A stretch of 64,000 bases of DNA from contig NZ_SRSH01000007.1 in the NCBI RefSeq assembly GCF_006175985.1, positions 1 to 64,000 of the forward strand, in the 5' to 3' direction. The DNA is from Methylotetracoccus oryzae. GTDB taxonomy: Bacteria > Pseudomonadota > Gammaproteobacteria > Methylococcales > Methylococcaceae. Made by a program: the position numbers and the translations under genes. Shown in pieces: positions 41,077 to 51,291 of the stretch; position 1 is the first letter of the stretch; the number at the start of each line of letters is the position of its first letter. A model generated the notes under the pieces. The model had not been told where the DNA came from. It searched no databases and saw only the letters and a list, made by a program, of their open reading frames with translations.

Positions 41077-41502
41077 CTACTCGTTGAAGTCGATACCGCC
41101 GACCGTCCAACTGGCCGCATTACCTTCCTCAGTGCCTGTGTACTGGATCTTGCAGGCGTACTTTTTTTCCACCAGTTTCTGATTCTCGTCCGGCGCACGG
41201 ACCGTGGATCGAATCAGATAGGTCCGGTTGCCCAGCGCCCAAGCTTCATAGTCACTGCTATTCAGGTCGGCGCCGTCCCCCAGTTCGAATTCGTCCTTGA
41301 ACGCGCTCTTGCAGTGGGTAAACGCGAAATCGGTGCGGGCATTACGAATGTTCCCGAGTTCCTCGTCCTCCTCGACACTGTCCTCGAAAAACATATCCGA
41401 CTCAGCCACTTTGGTGACAAAGGGAATGACCCCCTTATTCTGGAAGAAATAGAGGCCAATGATGAATAAAATCAGCAAAATGGCCGAATGCTTTCTCCTC
41501 AT
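41077..41502 (-). CDS. Small N-terminally anchored acidic protein, function unknown
   Basis: 141 residues, no family recognised. A short basic start (MRRKHS) precedes one hydrophobic segment (AILLILFIIGLYFF, about 7-20), then a soluble acidic domain with SVEEDEELGNIRNARTDFAF. Two cysteines lie in that domain (THCKSAFKD near 64 and KYACKIQY near 116) and could form a disulphide in the periplasm. It ends ASWTVGGIDFNE. The start is set by a strong ribosome site (GAGGAGG). It is convergent with the HIT gene and probably monocistronic. Confidence 0.7.
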   Translation of the reverse strand: MRRKHSAILLILFIIGLYFFQNKGVIPFVTKVAESDMFFEDSVEEDEELGNIRNARTDFAFTHCKSAFKDEFELGDGADLNSSDYEAWALGNRTYLIRSTVRAPDENQKLVEKKYACKIQYTGTEEGNAASWTVGGIDFNE

Positions 41503-41766
41503 CTGATCCCTCCTCGAAACGTCTAGCTTTGTCGACCGACTAAGCGACCCGCGGTGTGCCGCCGCCGAATGGTTCTTCAAACTCCGCAGCCATCGTGGCC
41601 GGTACGGCATCGGCGAAGGGTCGCGTCGCGCCTTGAAGCGCCACGCTGACAAGTACCCCGACCTCTGTGAGAATAAAGAAGGGCGCGATGATACCAAAGC
41701 ACTGCGCGCCGGGAAATTCGGCCGCCACCCCCGATCGTGAAACAGCCACCGTTAAGACCCGCGACC

Positions 41767-42657
41767 ATGCCGAATGACAGCAAGTTGGTCATCGCAATCT
41801 CATCGCGCGCCTTGTTCGACCTGGACGAGTCACACCGCGTCTTCGAAACCAGCGGCAAAGAGGCCTACTGCCGCTACCAGATCGAGCACGAAGACGAGGC
41901 CCTGGCGCCGGGCGTCGCGTTCCCCCTGGTCAGCAAGCTGCTGGCGCTCAATAATGAGCGCCCCTCACCTCTGGTCGAGGTGATCCTGATGTCGCGCAAC
42001 AGCGCCGATACCGGCCTCAGGATCTTCAACTCGATCCGGCACCACGGACTGTCGATCAGCCGGGCAGCCTTCACGGGCGGTCAGACACCCTTCCAATACA
42101 TCTCGGCGTTCGGGGCTCATCTGTTTCTTTCGGCGCATGCCGAGGATGTCGTCGCAGCGCTGGACGCCGGTCTAGCCGCTGCGACCATCATCGGGTCCAG
42201 CCCGCTCGGCAGCGCATCGGCCCAGTTGCGCATCGCGTTCGACGGGGATGCCGTGTTGTTCTCGGATGAGTCTGAACGGATCTACCAGGCGCAGGGCCTG
42301 GCTGCCTTCACCGAGAACGAAGCGGCGGCGGCCCGCACGCCCTTGTCGGGAGGGCCCTTCAAGGACTTTCTGGCGGCGCTGCACCATATCCAGACTCAGT
42401 TTGAAGCCGATCAGGCGCCGATCCGAACGGCATTGGTCACCGCCCGAGCGGCGCCAGCTCACGAGCGGGTGGTGCGTACCCTGCGCGCCTGGAATATCCG
42501 GATCGACGAGGCCCTATTCCTGGGGGGGATGGACAAGGGTTTGTTTCTACGCGCTTTCGGCGCGGATATCTTCTTCGATGATCAGCGCGGACACTGCGAA
42601 TCCGCAAGCCGCCACGTGGCGACCGGCCACGTGCCTCACGGCATCACTAACCGCTGA
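41767..42657 (+). CDS. 5'-nucleotidase (cytosolic type I-like family)
   Basis: 296-residue protein resembling the 5'-nucleotidase family that includes vertebrate cN-I. Recognisable features are LVIAISSRALFDLDESHRVFE at the start, VEVILMSRNSADTGLRIFNSI and SRAAFTGGQTPFQYISAFGAHLF. DGDAVLFSDESERIYQ and GGMDKGLFLRAFGADIFFDDQ follow. The Asp pairs fit HAD-like phosphatase chemistry. Likely dephosphorylates AMP or IMP; specificity is inferred from the family only. Its TGA abuts the stop of epmB on the other strand with no intervening base. Confidence 0.85.
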   Translation: MPNDSKLVIAISSRALFDLDESHRVFETSGKEAYCRYQIEHEDEALAPGVAFPLVSKLLALNNERPSPLVEVILMSRNSADTGLRIFNSIRHHGLSISRAAFTGGQTPFQYISAFGAHLFLSAHAEDVVAALDAGLAAATIIGSSPLGSASAQLRIAFDGDAVLFSDESERIYQAQGLAAFTENEAAAARTPLSGGPFKDFLAALHHIQTQFEADQAPIRTALVTARAAPAHERVVRTLRAWNIRIDEALFLGGMDKGLFLRAFGADIFFDDQRGHCESASRHVATGHVPHGITNR

Positions 42658-43635
42658 TCACAGCAGCGTCTTGTAGGGCTCGCCGGCGATCTCCCTGGCC
42701 AGCCGCGGCACCAGATACCCGGGCAGCCGGCGGCGCAGGGATTCGTGGATGGCCCGCGCGCGTTGGTCGCTCACGAGGAAATGCGCGGTGCCCGACGCCC
42801 GATCCAGTTGATGCAGGTAATACGGCAGCACCCCGGCCAGCGCGAGCCGGCGGTTCAGCGACGCCAGCACTTCGGCCTCATCGTTGATCCCGCGCAGCAA
42901 TACGGCCTGATTCAGTAGCATGAAGCCTTTGTCCCGCAGTTGCTGCAGCCCGGCCAGAACCGCGCCGTCCACCTCGTTCGGATGATTCGCGTGGATCACC
43001 ATCACCGTCACCAGCCGGCTGGAAGCCAAAGCATCAGTCAGGCCGTGCGTGACTCGTGACGGCAGCACGACCGGCAAGCGCGTATGGACCCGCAACGTCT
43101 GGAGATGCGGGATGGCCGCCAGCCGCCCGACCAGGTCGGACAACCGGGTATCGGACAGCACCAAGGGATCGCCGCCGCTCAGGATGACTTCACCGATCGA
43201 TGGATCGGCGGCCAGGTAGCCCAAGGCCTCCGATTCCGCTTGCCGGCCGAGTTGGTATGCGCCGTAGGGGAAGCCGCGGCGGAAACAATAACGGCAGTTG
43301 ATCGCGCAGGCACCGGTGGTCACCAACAAGGCCCGGCCTTGGTATTTGTGCAACACGCCGGGCACTACCGCAGCAGCCTGATCGCCGACCGGATCGGCGG
43401 TGAACCCGGGGGCGCCGAACAGTTCCTCCCGGGCTGGCAGGACCTGCAACAGCAGGGGATCGCGCGGATCGCCGCGGCGCATGCGGTCGGCATAGCTGCG
43501 GGTGACGCGGAACCCAAAGGCCTGCGCAGCGGTCGCATCGGCGAGCTCTGAATCCTCGAGGCCCAGATGGGCGAGCAAGGCCCCAGGGTCGGTGAAGCAC
43601 TCGGCCAGGTCGGCCTGCCAGCGAAAGGTAGTCAC
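42658..43635 (-). CDS. epmB: EF-P beta-lysylation enzyme EpmB (lysine 2,3-aminomutase)
   Basis: Radical-SAM, PLP-dependent aminomutase that converts (S)-alpha-lysine to (R)-beta-lysine for EF-P modification. 325 residues. The radical-SAM cluster motif is CAINCRYCFRR near residue 105-115. ILSGGDPLVLSD follows, and the later LNQAVLLRGIND segment fits the PLP-binding half. Start is GTG. It is divergent from efp with about 90 bases between, and with epmA this completes the EpmA-EpmB-EF-P set; epmC (the later hydroxylase) is not in the window. Confidence 0.95.
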   Translation of the reverse strand: MTTFRWQADLAECFTDPGALLAHLGLEDSELADATAAQAFGFRVTRSYADRMRRGDPRDPLLLQVLPAREELFGAPGFTADPVGDQAAAVVPGVLHKYQGRALLVTTGACAINCRYCFRRGFPYGAYQLGRQAESEALGYLAADPSIGEVILSGGDPLVLSDTRLSDLVGRLAAIPHLQTLRVHTRLPVVLPSRVTHGLTDALASSRLVTVMVIHANHPNEVDGAVLAGLQQLRDKGFMLLNQAVLLRGINDEAEVLASLNRRLALAGVLPYYLHQLDRASGTAHFLVSDQRARAIHESLRRRLPGYLVPRLAREIAGEPYKTLL

Positions 43636-43670
43636 CTGCGAATGGGTATCGGCTTGTCGTCAGGGGAAAG

Positions 43671-43691
43671 GCCGGCATTATAATGGCCGGC
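43671..43691 (+). promoter_or_regulatory. TATAAT inside an inverted repeat upstream of efp
   Basis: A perfect TATAAT (43679-43684) is bracketed by two GCCGGC boxes (43671-43676 and 43686-43691). A TTGTCG-like -35 lies about 19 bases upstream, a little far. The overlap of the -10 element with an inverted repeat suggests an operator or a promoter shared with divergent epmB. The palindromic boxes could also be chance in GC-rich DNA. Confidence 0.45.
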
Positions 43692-43722
43692 TTTATCGAA
43701 AACTCCGAACGACGAGGAAAAG

Positions 43723-44289
43723 ATGGCTCTTATCAGCACCAGTGAATTCAAGGGCGGACTCAAGGTCATGCTTGACGGCGACCCGTGCACGATACTCGAG
43801 AACGAGTTCGTCAAGCCGGGTAAGGGCCAGGCTTTCAATCGCGTCCGGCTGCGCAACCTGAAAACGGGCCGTGTGGTCGAGCGAACCTTCAAGTCGGGTG
43901 ACACGCTCGAAGGCGCCGACGTGGTCGATACGGACATGCAGTACCTCTATAGCGACGGCGAGCAGTGGCACTTCATGGCACCGGAAACGTTCGAGCAGCA
44001 TGGTGCTGACGCCAACGCCGTCAGCGACGCCGTGAAGTGGCTCAAGGAACAGGACATGTGTACGGTCACACTGTTCAACGGCTCGCCGATCGCCGTCAGC
44101 CCGCCGAACTTCGTCGAACTGACGATCACCGAGACCGATCCGGGCATCCGCGGCGACACCTCGGGCGGCGGCGGCAAGCCGGCGACGCTCGAAACCGGTG
44201 CGGTGGTGCGCGTCCCGCTGTTCGTCCAGACCGGCGAAGTCATCAAGGTCGACACCCGCACCGGCGAATACGTCTCGCGTGTCAAGTAG
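43723..44289 (+). CDS. efp: Elongation factor P
   Basis: Relieves ribosome stalling at polyproline stretches. 188 residues, three-barrel fold. The modified Lys34 is in the loop [11 protein letters not shown] exactly where E. coli EF-P is beta-lysylated. The C-terminal signature ([19 protein letters not shown]) is intact. The nearby epmA and epmB genes agree with lysine modification rather than rhamnosylation. The stop lies inside the first codons of epmA. Confidence 0.97.
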   Translation: MALISTSEFKGGLKVMLDGDPCTILENEFVKPGKGQAFNRVRLRNLKTGRVVERTFKSGDTLEGADVVDTDMQYLYSDGEQWHFMAPETFEQHGADANAVSDAVKWLKEQDMCTVTLFNGSPIAVSPPNFVELTITETDPGIRGDTSGGGGKPATLETGAVVRVPLFVQTGEVIKVDTRTGEYVSRVK

Positions 44290-45277
44290 TCGCGACTGGG
44301 CACCCGCAGCGTCGCCCGACGCGCTGCGGGCACGCGCGGCCATGCTCCGTGCCATCCGCGCCTTCTTTGCCGATCGAGAGGTCCTCGAAGTCGAAACCCC
44401 GCTGCTGGCGGCCCGCAGCGCGACCGAACCGCACCTGGTTCCCTTCGAAACACTGTTTCGCCCCGCCGGGGGTGGAGCAGGTTTGCAGCAACGGTTATTC
44501 CTGCAGACCTCCCCCGAATTCGCGATGAAGCGACTGCTGGCCAGCGGCCTCGGCTCGATCTACCAGATCTGTAAAGCTTTTCGGAACGAGGAGCGCGGTC
44601 GGTTGCACAACCCCGAGTTCACCCTGCTTGAATGGTATCGCGTAGGCTTCAGCCTGAACGAACTGATTCGGGAAACGGAAAGCCTGCTCCGCGGCCTGTT
44701 GACTCCGTCGCGCCCAACCATCCGTTCCTTTTGCTGCGACTACCGCTCACTGTTCGAACAAGAGGTCGGCACCGATCCGATCAACGCTGATTTTCCTGCC
44801 CTGGCGCGGGCCGCCGAACGCCTGGGTTATCCCGAGGCCGCGGTCCTGTGCGCCGAGGCGCGTCCCGTCTGGCTGGATTTTCTATTCAGCCAGGGCGTGC
44901 AGCCAAAGCTTGCGGACTGGGATCTGGTGTTCGTGACGGATTTTCCGGCATGCCTGCCGTCGCTGGCCCGCAACCATCCGGACAATCCGGCCATCGTCGA
45001 GCGCGTCGAAGTCTTCATCGACGGCATCGAACTCGGCAACGGCTTTCACGAGCTTGCGGATCCAGTCGAACAGGCGCGCCGTTTCGAGGAGGACATGGCC
45101 GCGCGCCGGGCACTCGGCCTGCACGAACCGGAAAAAGACGTGCGCCTGCTGGCGGCGCTGGCGGCGGGTTTGCCGGACTGTTCCGGGATCGCTATCGGGC
45201 TGGACCGGCTCCTCATGGGGATCCTGGGTGCCTCACATATCGAAGACGTGCTTGCCTTTCCGGTCGAACGCGCCTGA
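44279..45277 (+). CDS. epmA: EF-P lysine ligase EpmA (PoxA/GenX)
   Basis: Class II lysyl-tRNA-synthetase paralogue that attaches beta-lysine to Lys34 of EF-P. 332 residues without an anticodon-binding domain, as expected. Motif 2 is [21 protein letters not shown], and motif 3 is [15 protein letters not shown] near the C-terminus. The GTG start gives an N-terminus matching E. coli EpmA ([20 protein letters not shown]) and overlaps efp by 11 bases, which indicates translational coupling. Longer frames starting inside efp are not supported. Confidence 0.95.
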   Translation: MSSSRDWAPAASPDALRARAAMLRAIRAFFADREVLEVETPLLAARSATEPHLVPFETLFRPAGGGAGLQQRLFLQTSPEFAMKRLLASGLGSIYQICKAFRNEERGRLHNPEFTLLEWYRVGFSLNELIRETESLLRGLLTPSRPTIRSFCCDYRSLFEQEVGTDPINADFPALARAAERLGYPEAAVLCAEARPVWLDFLFSQGVQPKLADWDLVFVTDFPACLPSLARNHPDNPAIVERVEVFIDGIELGNGFHELADPVEQARRFEEDMAARRALGLHEPEKDVRLLAALAAGLPDCSGIAIGLDRLLMGILGASHIEDVLAFPVERA

Positions 45278-45306
45278 CCGCCGGCAGCATGTTCCCGACT
45301 CACGGC

Positions 45307-46041
45307 TCAGGGTCCGGCGTCAACCGCCTCGAAATGGTAGCCGTCGGGGCCCCACGCCAGAACGGGCCGTCCCGTTATCCATTCCGCCAGCACGATGCGC
45401 TGCGCGATCCGTTCGCCGAGCGTTGTCTCATGCACCGCCGGTCGGTGCGTATGACCGTGAATGAGCCGTTCGACACCGAACTTCTGCAGGGTCTGGACCA
45501 CGGTACCGGGGTTGACATCCATGATCTCCGCCGTCGTGGCCCCCTTGTGCCGACTGCTGCGGAAGCGGTACCAGCGCGCGTATAGGCGCCGCGCGAACAA
45601 GGGCTTTCCGAGAGCATTGGCCTTCCACTCCTCGGTCCTGACACGCTGCCGCGCGGCCTGGTAGCGCACGTCGTCGGTACACAGCAGGTCACCGTGGGTC
45701 AGCAGGGTCGGCGTACCGTAGAGGTCGATGACGGCGTAGTCGCCCAGCAGTTCGATTCCGGCGGCCGCGCCAAAGCGCGGACCGAGCAGAAAATCGCGGT
45801 TGCCGTGCTGAAAGTGGACGCGTGTGCCGCGGTCAGCCAGGGCTCGGAGCGCACGACGAACCACACCGTTGGGGAATCGGTCATCGTCGTCGCCGATGTA
45901 GGCATCGAACAGATCTCCGAGAATAAAGAGCGCCTCCGCACGGGGCGCTCGCCACTCCAGAAAATCCAGAAAAGCCCGAACGATCTCCGGACGCACCGCT
46001 GCCAGGTGCAGGTCGGAGATGAATAGGGTCTCACGTTGCAT
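45307..46041 (-). CDS. lpxH: UDP-2,3-diacylglucosamine diphosphatase LpxH
   Basis: Mn-dependent enzyme of lipid A synthesis that releases UMP to give lipid X. 244 residues. All calcineurin-like metal motifs are visible: SDLHL near the start, GDLFDAYIGDDD, GNRDFLLG, LLTHGDLLCTDD and IHGHTHRPAVH. The ATG at MQRETLFISDLHL is used; 23 upstream codons in frame would add a non-conserved extension. It is convergent with epmA and divergent from the rimP leader. Confidence 0.96.
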   Translation of the reverse strand: MQRETLFISDLHLAAVRPEIVRAFLDFLEWRAPRAEALFILGDLFDAYIGDDDDRFPNGVVRRALRALADRGTRVHFQHGNRDFLLGPRFGAAAGIELLGDYAVIDLYGTPTLLTHGDLLCTDDVRYQAARQRVRTEEWKANALGKPLFARRLYARWYRFRSSRHKGATTAEIMDVNPGTVVQTLQKFGVERLIHGHTHRPAVHETTLGERIAQRIVLAEWITGRPVLAWGPDGYHFEAVDAGP

Positions 46042-46109
46042 ACCGTCAGCCTCGGCGGCACTGACCGGCACCGGCCGGCTGGCGCAGCGGCAGGTCACCT
46101 CGGCCTTCA

Positions 46110-46138
46110 TTCAAAACATCGAAACAACGTGGTATCAT
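46110..46138 (+). promoter_or_regulatory. Sigma-70-type promoter for the rimP-nusA operon
   Basis: TTCAAA (46110-46115) and TATCAT (46133-46138) are 17 bases apart. The predicted start near 46145 would give a leader of about 140 bases that contains both hairpins annotated below. Confidence 0.55.
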
Positions 46139-46189
46139 ACTCGTTGTGGTAGGCCACCCGGTGCTTGACCGGGACGGGGTGGCAGGAAC

Positions 46190-46209
46190 AACCCCTTCGG
46201 GGGTTTTTT
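46190..46209 (+). terminator. First terminator hairpin of the rimP leader
   Basis: Six-base stem with a stable UUCG tetraloop followed by four to six T. Good intrinsic terminator geometry. Confidence 0.75.
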
Positions 46210-46231
46210 AGTTTCTGTGCGACAGATAACC

Positions 46232-46253
46232 ATGGGCCTTGAGCCCATTTTTT
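46232..46253 (+). terminator. Second terminator hairpin of the rimP leader
   Basis: Six-base stem, five-base loop, six T, ending 29 bases before the rimP start codon. Position and shape fit an attenuator. Confidence 0.7.
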
Positions 46254-46282
46254 GTTTGGCAGCGAGCAAATTTAGATCCGTG

Positions 46283-46756
46283 ATGGTTGGCAAAGAGTCC
46301 GATCGCCTGACTCAGCTCATCGAGCCGATTGTGGCACAACTCGGTTACGAGTTGGTCGGCATTGAATTCGACGGGCGAAGCCGCGTGCTGCGCGTCTACA
46401 TCGACCGCGCAGAGGGCATCGTCGTTGACGATTGTTCCCGGGTCAGCTACCAGGTCAGCGGCATGCTGGATGTCGAAGACCCGATCCCCGGTCAATACCA
46501 GCTAGAAGTGTCGTCGCCAGGGCTCGACCGACCCCTGTTCACGCTGAGTCACTTCGAACGCTTCATCGGGTCTATCGCCAACATCCGGCTCCGGATGCCC
46601 GTCGACAACCGCCGGCGAGTCAAGGGCCGGATTGTCGGCGTGGAAGGCGAAGAGATCCTGGTGGAAGAGGATACGGGCACACTGCGACTGCCCTACGGCG
46701 CGATCGACCGGGCGCGGCTGGTACCCGAATTCCAGAAGACAACGAATAAAGGATGA
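46283..46756 (+). CDS. rimP: Ribosome maturation factor RimP
   Basis: Needed for maturation of the 30S subunit. 157 residues with the two-domain RimP fold: [17 protein letters not shown] near the start, [18 protein letters not shown], and [21 protein letters not shown]. The ATG at [15 protein letters not shown] matches family starts; upstream frame reads through the leader hairpin and is not used. First gene of the operon. Confidence 0.96.
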   Translation: MVGKESDRLTQLIEPIVAQLGYELVGIEFDGRSRVLRVYIDRAEGIVVDDCSRVSYQVSGMLDVEDPIPGQYQLEVSSPGLDRPLFTLSHFERFIGSIANIRLRMPVDNRRRVKGRIVGVEGEEILVEEDTGTLRLPYGAIDRARLVPEFQKTTNKG

Positions 46757-46760
46757 CGCC

Positions 46761-48266
46761 ATGGCCAATAAAGAGATACTGCTTGTCGTCGATGTGGTCT
46801 CGAACGAGAAGGACATCGAGAAGGAAGTCATTTTTGGTGCCATAGAGGACGCCTTGAAGACGGCGACCATCCGGCGCCATGAGAACCGTATCGATGCCCG
46901 GGTTTCCATCGACCGCAAGACCGGCGACTATGAGACGTTCCGGCGTTGGGAAGTGATCGAACCCACCGAGGAGTTCCCGGATGCGCCGGAATTCCCCGAG
47001 AAGCAGATCTTTCTGGACGAAGCGCGCCAGCGCGATCCCGCACTCTTGCCCGGTGACTTCATCGAGGAACCGATCGAGTCCATCGAGTTTGGACGCATCG
47101 CCGCCCAGACCGCCAAACAGGTCATCGTGCAGAAAGTGCGCGAGGCTGAACGGCGCAAGATCCATCAGGAATGGGAAGGCCGGATCGGCGAACTCGTCAC
47201 GGGCATCGTCAAGCGCGTCGAACGCGGGAACGTCATCCTGGACCTCGGCGGTAACGTCGAGGCGCTGATTCCTCGCGACGAGATGATTCCCCGCGAAGCG
47301 GTGCGCTCCGGCGACCGACTGCGTGGGCTGCTGCGCGCGGTCCGTAACGAGCCCCGCGGCCCTCAGCTTTTCCTCAGCCGCAGCGCGCCGGAATTGCTGA
47401 TCGCCCTGTTTCGACTGGAGGTCCCGGAGGTCGGCGAGAACGTCATTGAAATCAAGGGCGCGGCTCGCGACCCGGGCATCCGGGCCAAAGTCGCGGTGAA
47501 GAGCAACGATCCCCGGCTCGACCCCGTCGGCGCCTGCGTCGGCATGCGCGGTTCCCGCGTGCAGGCCGTGTCGAACGAACTCGCCGGCGAACGCGTCGAC
47601 ATCATCTTGTGGAACGAGAACGAAGCCCAGTTCGTGATCAATTCGATGTCGCCGGCCGAAATCGTGTCGATCGTCGTCGACGAGGACCGCCATTCCATGG
47701 ACATCGCCGTTGCCGACGAGAACCTGTCCCAGGCCATCGGACGCAATGGACAGAACGTGCGGCTAGCCAGCCAGCTGACCGGCTGGGAGCTCAACGTCAT
47801 GAGCGCGACCCAGGCGGAAGCAAAGAATGAGGAAGAGGCCCTGAAGCTGATCGCCTCGTTCATGACTCAGCTCGAAGTGGATGAAGACGTCGCACAGATC
47901 CTGGTTCGAGAGGGCTTTTCGAGCATCGAAGAGCTCGTCTACGTGCCGACCAAGGAGATGCTGGAGATCGAAGAGTTCGATGAGGAACTGGTCGAGGAAC
48001 TGCGTAATCGCGCCCGCGACGCACTGCTGATCAAGGCCATCGCGACCGAAGAGAAAATCGAAACCACGCAGCCGGCTCAGGACCTTCGCGACCTGGAAGG
48101 AATGGACGACGAAACCGCCGAGCGATTGGCCGCAGCCGGCATCCATACCGTTTCCGACCTGGCGGACCTGGCCGTGGATGAGTTGATGGAAATCGACGGG
48201 ATGAGCGAGGAGCGCGCCGCGGATTTGATCATGCAGGCGCGTTCCCCGCTGTTTGCTGAGGGTTAG
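46761..48266 (+). CDS. nusA: Transcription termination/antitermination protein NusA
   Basis: RNA-polymerase-associated factor for pausing, termination and antitermination. 501 residues. The N-terminal polymerase-binding domain ([20 protein letters not shown]) is followed by S1 ([21 protein letters not shown], about 137-157). Two KH domains come next ([17 protein letters not shown] and [16 protein letters not shown]). The two C-terminal acidic helix-hairpin-helix repeats found in proteobacteria complete it. Starts four bases after rimP. Confidence 0.97.
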   Translation: MANKEILLVVDVVSNEKDIEKEVIFGAIEDALKTATIRRHENRIDARVSIDRKTGDYETFRRWEVIEPTEEFPDAPEFPEKQIFLDEARQRDPALLPGDFIEEPIESIEFGRIAAQTAKQVIVQKVREAERRKIHQEWEGRIGELVTGIVKRVERGNVILDLGGNVEALIPRDEMIPREAVRSGDRLRGLLRAVRNEPRGPQLFLSRSAPELLIALFRLEVPEVGENVIEIKGAARDPGIRAKVAVKSNDPRLDPVGACVGMRGSRVQAVSNELAGERVDIILWNENEAQFVINSMSPAEIVSIVVDEDRHSMDIAVADENLSQAIGRNGQNVRLASQLTGWELNVMSATQAEAKNEEEALKLIASFMTQLEVDEDVAQILVREGFSSIEELVYVPTKEMLEIEEFDEELVEELRNRARDALLIKAIATEEKIETTQPAQDLRDLEGMDDETAERLAAAGIHTVSDLADLAVDELMEIDGMSEERAADLIMQARSPLFAEG

Positions 48267-48289
48267 GCTACAACGACAGAGGCCGAGAA

Positions 48290-50908
48290 ATGAGCGACGT
48301 AACCGTACGACAATTAGCAGAAGTCGTTGGCATCCCCCTGGATCGACTGTTGACGCAGCTCGGCGAAGCCGGGCTGGCGGTGGCGGAACCCGACGATGTC
48401 CTCAGCGACAGCGAAAAACTGAAGCTACTCGCCCACCTGCGCCAGAGTCATGGCAAGGAAAAAGGCGACGCGGTCGAGCCGACCCGAGTGACGTTGCAAC
48501 GCCGCACCGTCAGCGAGTTGAAGCAGGGCAAGATTCCCGGTAAGGGCGTCAAGACCATCAGCGTCGAGGTGCGTAAGCGCAAGACCTATGTCAAGAAGAG
48601 CGAGCTGCCCGAGTCGAGCGAGCGCAAGACCGAAGCGGAGAAGGCGCGCCAGGCTTTAGACGAGCAACAGCGCGAGATCGAAGCGCAGGAAGCCCAGCGC
48701 CGCGAGCTCGAGGAGGCACGCCGTCAGCGCGCACTGGAAGAGGAAGAACGCCGCCGCGCGGCCGAAGAGGCCCGGCAGGCGGAGCTGGCAAAGCGGGCCG
48801 AGGCCGAGAAGGCAGTCGAGGTTATCCAGCCGGAGGCGGAAGTAACGGCAGCACCCGAACCGGTTATTCCCATCGAGGTTCCTGTCGAGAAGCCCGCCGC
48901 GCGTCCGTCCGTACCCACGCCGCCCCCCGCGTCGCCGATCCCACCGGCAGCGCCCCGCCCGCCTTCCGAGGCGGATATCCGCCGCGCGAAAAAGAAGGGG
49001 AGCGCCGGCAAAGGCCAAGTTGGTGAATACCAGGAGGAGACCACTGAAACCGAAAGCTCTGGCAAATTCAACAAGCGCCGCAAGTTCAAGCCCAGTCGCC
49101 CGGTCGTGCTACCGGAACAGCGGCACGGTTTCGAACGCCCGACCGCGCCGATGATCAGGGAAGTTCAGGTTCCGGAGATGATCACCGTCTCCGACCTGGC
49201 GATGCGCATGTCGGTGAAGGCTACGGAGGTCATCAAGAACCTCATGCGTCTGGGCGTCATGGCTACGATCAATCAACCCCTCGATCAGGAGACAGCCATG
49301 CTCGTGGTCGAAGAAATGGGCCACAAACCGATCGCGCAAGCCGAGGACAATCTCGAGGCAGAGTTGGTTCATGCGATGGCCGGTGAAGCGGAAAGCGAAC
49401 ATCGCGCCCGGCCGCCAGTGGTCACCATCATGGGCCATGTCGACCACGGCAAGACGTCGCTGCTCGACCACATCCGCAAGAGCCGCGTCGCGGCCGGTGA
49501 GGCAGGCGGCATCACCCAGCACATTGGTGCCTACCAGGTCCGCACCGACCGGGGCTCGGTGACCTTCCTGGATACCCCCGGCCACGCCGCATTCACCGCC
49601 ATGCGTGCCCGCGGCGCGCGGGTCACCGACATCGTCGTGCTGGTCGTCGCGGCCGACGATGGCGTGATGCCCCAGACGAAGGAGGCGGTCGAGCACAGCC
49701 GAGCCGCCGGCGTCCCGCTGGTCGTCGCCATCAACAAGATCGACAAACCCGACTCCGACCCCGATCGCGTCAAGCAGGAATTGGTGGTTCTGAACGTGGT
49801 GCCCGAGGAATGGGGCGGCGACACGCAGTTCGTGAGCGTCTCGGCGAAAACCGGGGTCGGTATCGACGACCTGCTGGAAGCCATCCTGTTGCAGGCCGAA
49901 GTCCTCGAACTCAGCGCCCCCTACGAGTTGCCGGCCAGCGGTGTGGTACTGGAATCCAAGCTGGAAAAAGGCCGTGGCCCCGTGGCCGACCTGCTGATCC
50001 AGAAGGGCACACTGCACAAGGGGGACTTCATCCTCTGCGGCCGCGAATTCGGCCGCGTGCGAGCGATGTTCAACGAGAACGGCAAGCCCCTCAAGGAAGG
50101 CGGACCGTCGAGCCCGGTCGAGATCCTCGGTTTATCCGGCGCCCCCGAGGCCGGCGACGAATTCATCGTCGTAGCCGACGAACGCAAGGCACGCGAGATC
50201 GCGATGCACCGCGAAGAGAAGCTCCGCAGCACGAAGCTGGCGGCCCAGGCGGCCACCAAGCTCGAGGACGTATTCTCGAGGATGGGAACCGAAGAAGCCG
50301 TCGAGCTTGCGCTCGTCATCAAGACAGATGTTCAGGGCAGCCTCGAGGCGCTGCGCGGCGCGCTGACCGAACTGACCACCGATAAGGTCCGCGTTCGCGT
50401 GATTTCCGGCGGCGTCGGCGGCATCACCGAAACGGATGCCAATCTTGCCCTTGCGTCCAACGCGATCATCATCGGCTTCAACGTCCGGGCTGACGCCACC
50501 GCACGCAAACTGATCGAAGAGCGCGGTATCGACCTGCATTATTACAGTGTGATCTACGAGGCCATCGACGAGGTCAAGAAGTCGATCACCGGTATGCTGG
50601 AGCCCGAGTACAAGGAACAGATCGTCGGCATTGCCGAGGTCCGCGAGGTGTTCCGTTCGTCGAAATTCGGCACGATCGCGGGCTGCATGGTCATTGACGG
50701 TCATGTGAAGCGGAACCTGCCGATTCGCGTACTCCGCGACAACGTCGTGATATTCGAGGGGCAATTGGAATCTCTGCGCCGTTTCAAGGATGACGCCAGC
50801 GAAGTCAAGGCCGGTATGGAATGCGGCATCGGCGTCAAGAACTATAACGACGTCAAGGTCGGCGACCAGATCGAAGCTTACGAGCGAGTGCTGGTTCAAC
50901 CGCGCTAG
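48290..50908 (+). CDS. infB: Translation initiation factor IF-2
   Basis: GTPase that brings initiator tRNA to the 30S subunit. 872 residues. The N-terminal domain has the IF2_N helix ([20 protein letters not shown]) and a second IF2_N module near 295. A highly charged Glu/Arg/Ala coiled region lies between (about 105-190), then a Pro-rich stretch. G1 is [12 protein letters not shown] (near 386), G3 is DTPGHAAF and G4 is NKID. Domains II-IV follow. The long charged region could allow internal starts as in E. coli but none is provable here. Confidence 0.97.
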   Translation: MSDVTVRQLAEVVGIPLDRLLTQLGEAGLAVAEPDDVLSDSEKLKLLAHLRQSHGKEKGDAVEPTRVTLQRRTVSELKQGKIPGKGVKTISVEVRKRKTYVKKSELPESSERKTEAEKARQALDEQQREIEAQEAQRRELEEARRQRALEEEERRRAAEEARQAELAKRAEAEKAVEVIQPEAEVTAAPEPVIPIEVPVEKPAARPSVPTPPPASPIPPAAPRPPSEADIRRAKKKGSAGKGQVGEYQEETTETESSGKFNKRRKFKPSRPVVLPEQRHGFERPTAPMIREVQVPEMITVSDLAMRMSVKATEVIKNLMRLGVMATINQPLDQETAMLVVEEMGHKPIAQAEDNLEAELVHAMAGEAESEHRARPPVVTIMGHVDHGKTSLLDHIRKSRVAAGEAGGITQHIGAYQVRTDRGSVTFLDTPGHAAFTAMRARGARVTDIVVLVVAADDGVMPQTKEAVEHSRAAGVPLVVAINKIDKPDSDPDRVKQELVVLNVVPEEWGGDTQFVSVSAKTGVGIDDLLEAILLQAEVLELSAPYELPASGVVLESKLEKGRGPVADLLIQKGTLHKGDFILCGREFGRVRAMFNENGKPLKEGGPSSPVEILGLSGAPEAGDEFIVVADERKAREIAMHREEKLRSTKLAAQAATKLEDVFSRMGTEEAVELALVIKTDVQGSLEALRGALTELTTDKVRVRVISGGVGGITETDANLALASNAIIIGFNVRADATARKLIEERGIDLHYYSVIYEAIDEVKKSITGMLEPEYKEQIVGIAEVREVFRSSKFGTIAGCMVIDGHVKRNLPIRVLRDNVVIFEGQLESLRRFKDDASEVKAGMECGIGVKNYNDVKVGDQIEAYERVLVQPR

Positions 50909-50919
50909 AGCCGACACCG

Positions 50920-51291
50920 ATGCCCAGAGAGTTCAGCCGGAATGTGCGGGTCGCTTCCCAGTTGCAGCGGGAACTGGCTGAGCTGCTGCGCAGCGAAGTC
51001 AGGGATCCGCGCCTGGGGATGGTGACGGTCAGCGACGTCGAGGTCACACGCGACCTGTCGGTCGCCAAAGTCTATGTGAGTTTTCTCGGTGCCCAGCAGA
51101 CGAACAACGAGTCGCTGAAATTGCTGGCCGGGCTCGCCCCATTGCTGCGGCACGAGGTCGCCCGTCGGATGCGGATGCGGGTGATTCCGGAGCTGCGGTT
51201 CATTTTCGACGATTCGGTCGAGCGCGGGCTACACATGGATGCGGTGATCGACAGTCTGCATCTTCCCAAATCCGACCCGCACGACACGTGA
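50920..51291 (+). CDS. rbfA: Ribosome-binding factor A
   Basis: Cold-responsive 30S maturation factor with a KH-like fold. 123 residues. Family segments include [40 protein letters not shown] and [19 protein letters not shown]. Starts 11 bases after infB; its TGA overlaps the truB ATG by one base. Confidence 0.97.
   Translation: MPREFSRNVRVASQLQRELAELLRSEVRDPRLGMVTVSDVEVTRDLSVAKVYVSFLGAQQTNNESLKLLAGLAPLLRHEVARRMRMRVIPELRFIFDDSVERGLHMDAVIDSLHLPKSDPHDT

Larger units (their letters stand above)
46145..46253 (+). promoter_or_regulatory. Structured rimP leader with two intrinsic-terminator hairpins
   Basis: After a first stem (GCCACCC pairing with GGGTGGC, holding CGGT-GCTTG-ACCG inside) come two terminator-shaped hairpins. 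Hairpin one is AACCCC-TTCG-GGGGTT with a T-run (46190-46209). Hairpin two is ATGGGC-CTTGA-GCCCAT with six T (46232-46253). Rimp-leader attenuators are known in gammaproteobacteria; two in tandem suggest regulated read-through into rimP-nusA, possibly autogenous control by NusA. The metY tRNA that precedes this operon in E. coli is absent. Confidence 0.6.

Noticed and set aside
41540-41749. 69-codon minus-strand frame upstream of the small anchored protein, with one hydrophobic stretch
   Set aside because: GTG start without a ribosome site, no family, and it could be chance; kept only as a note.
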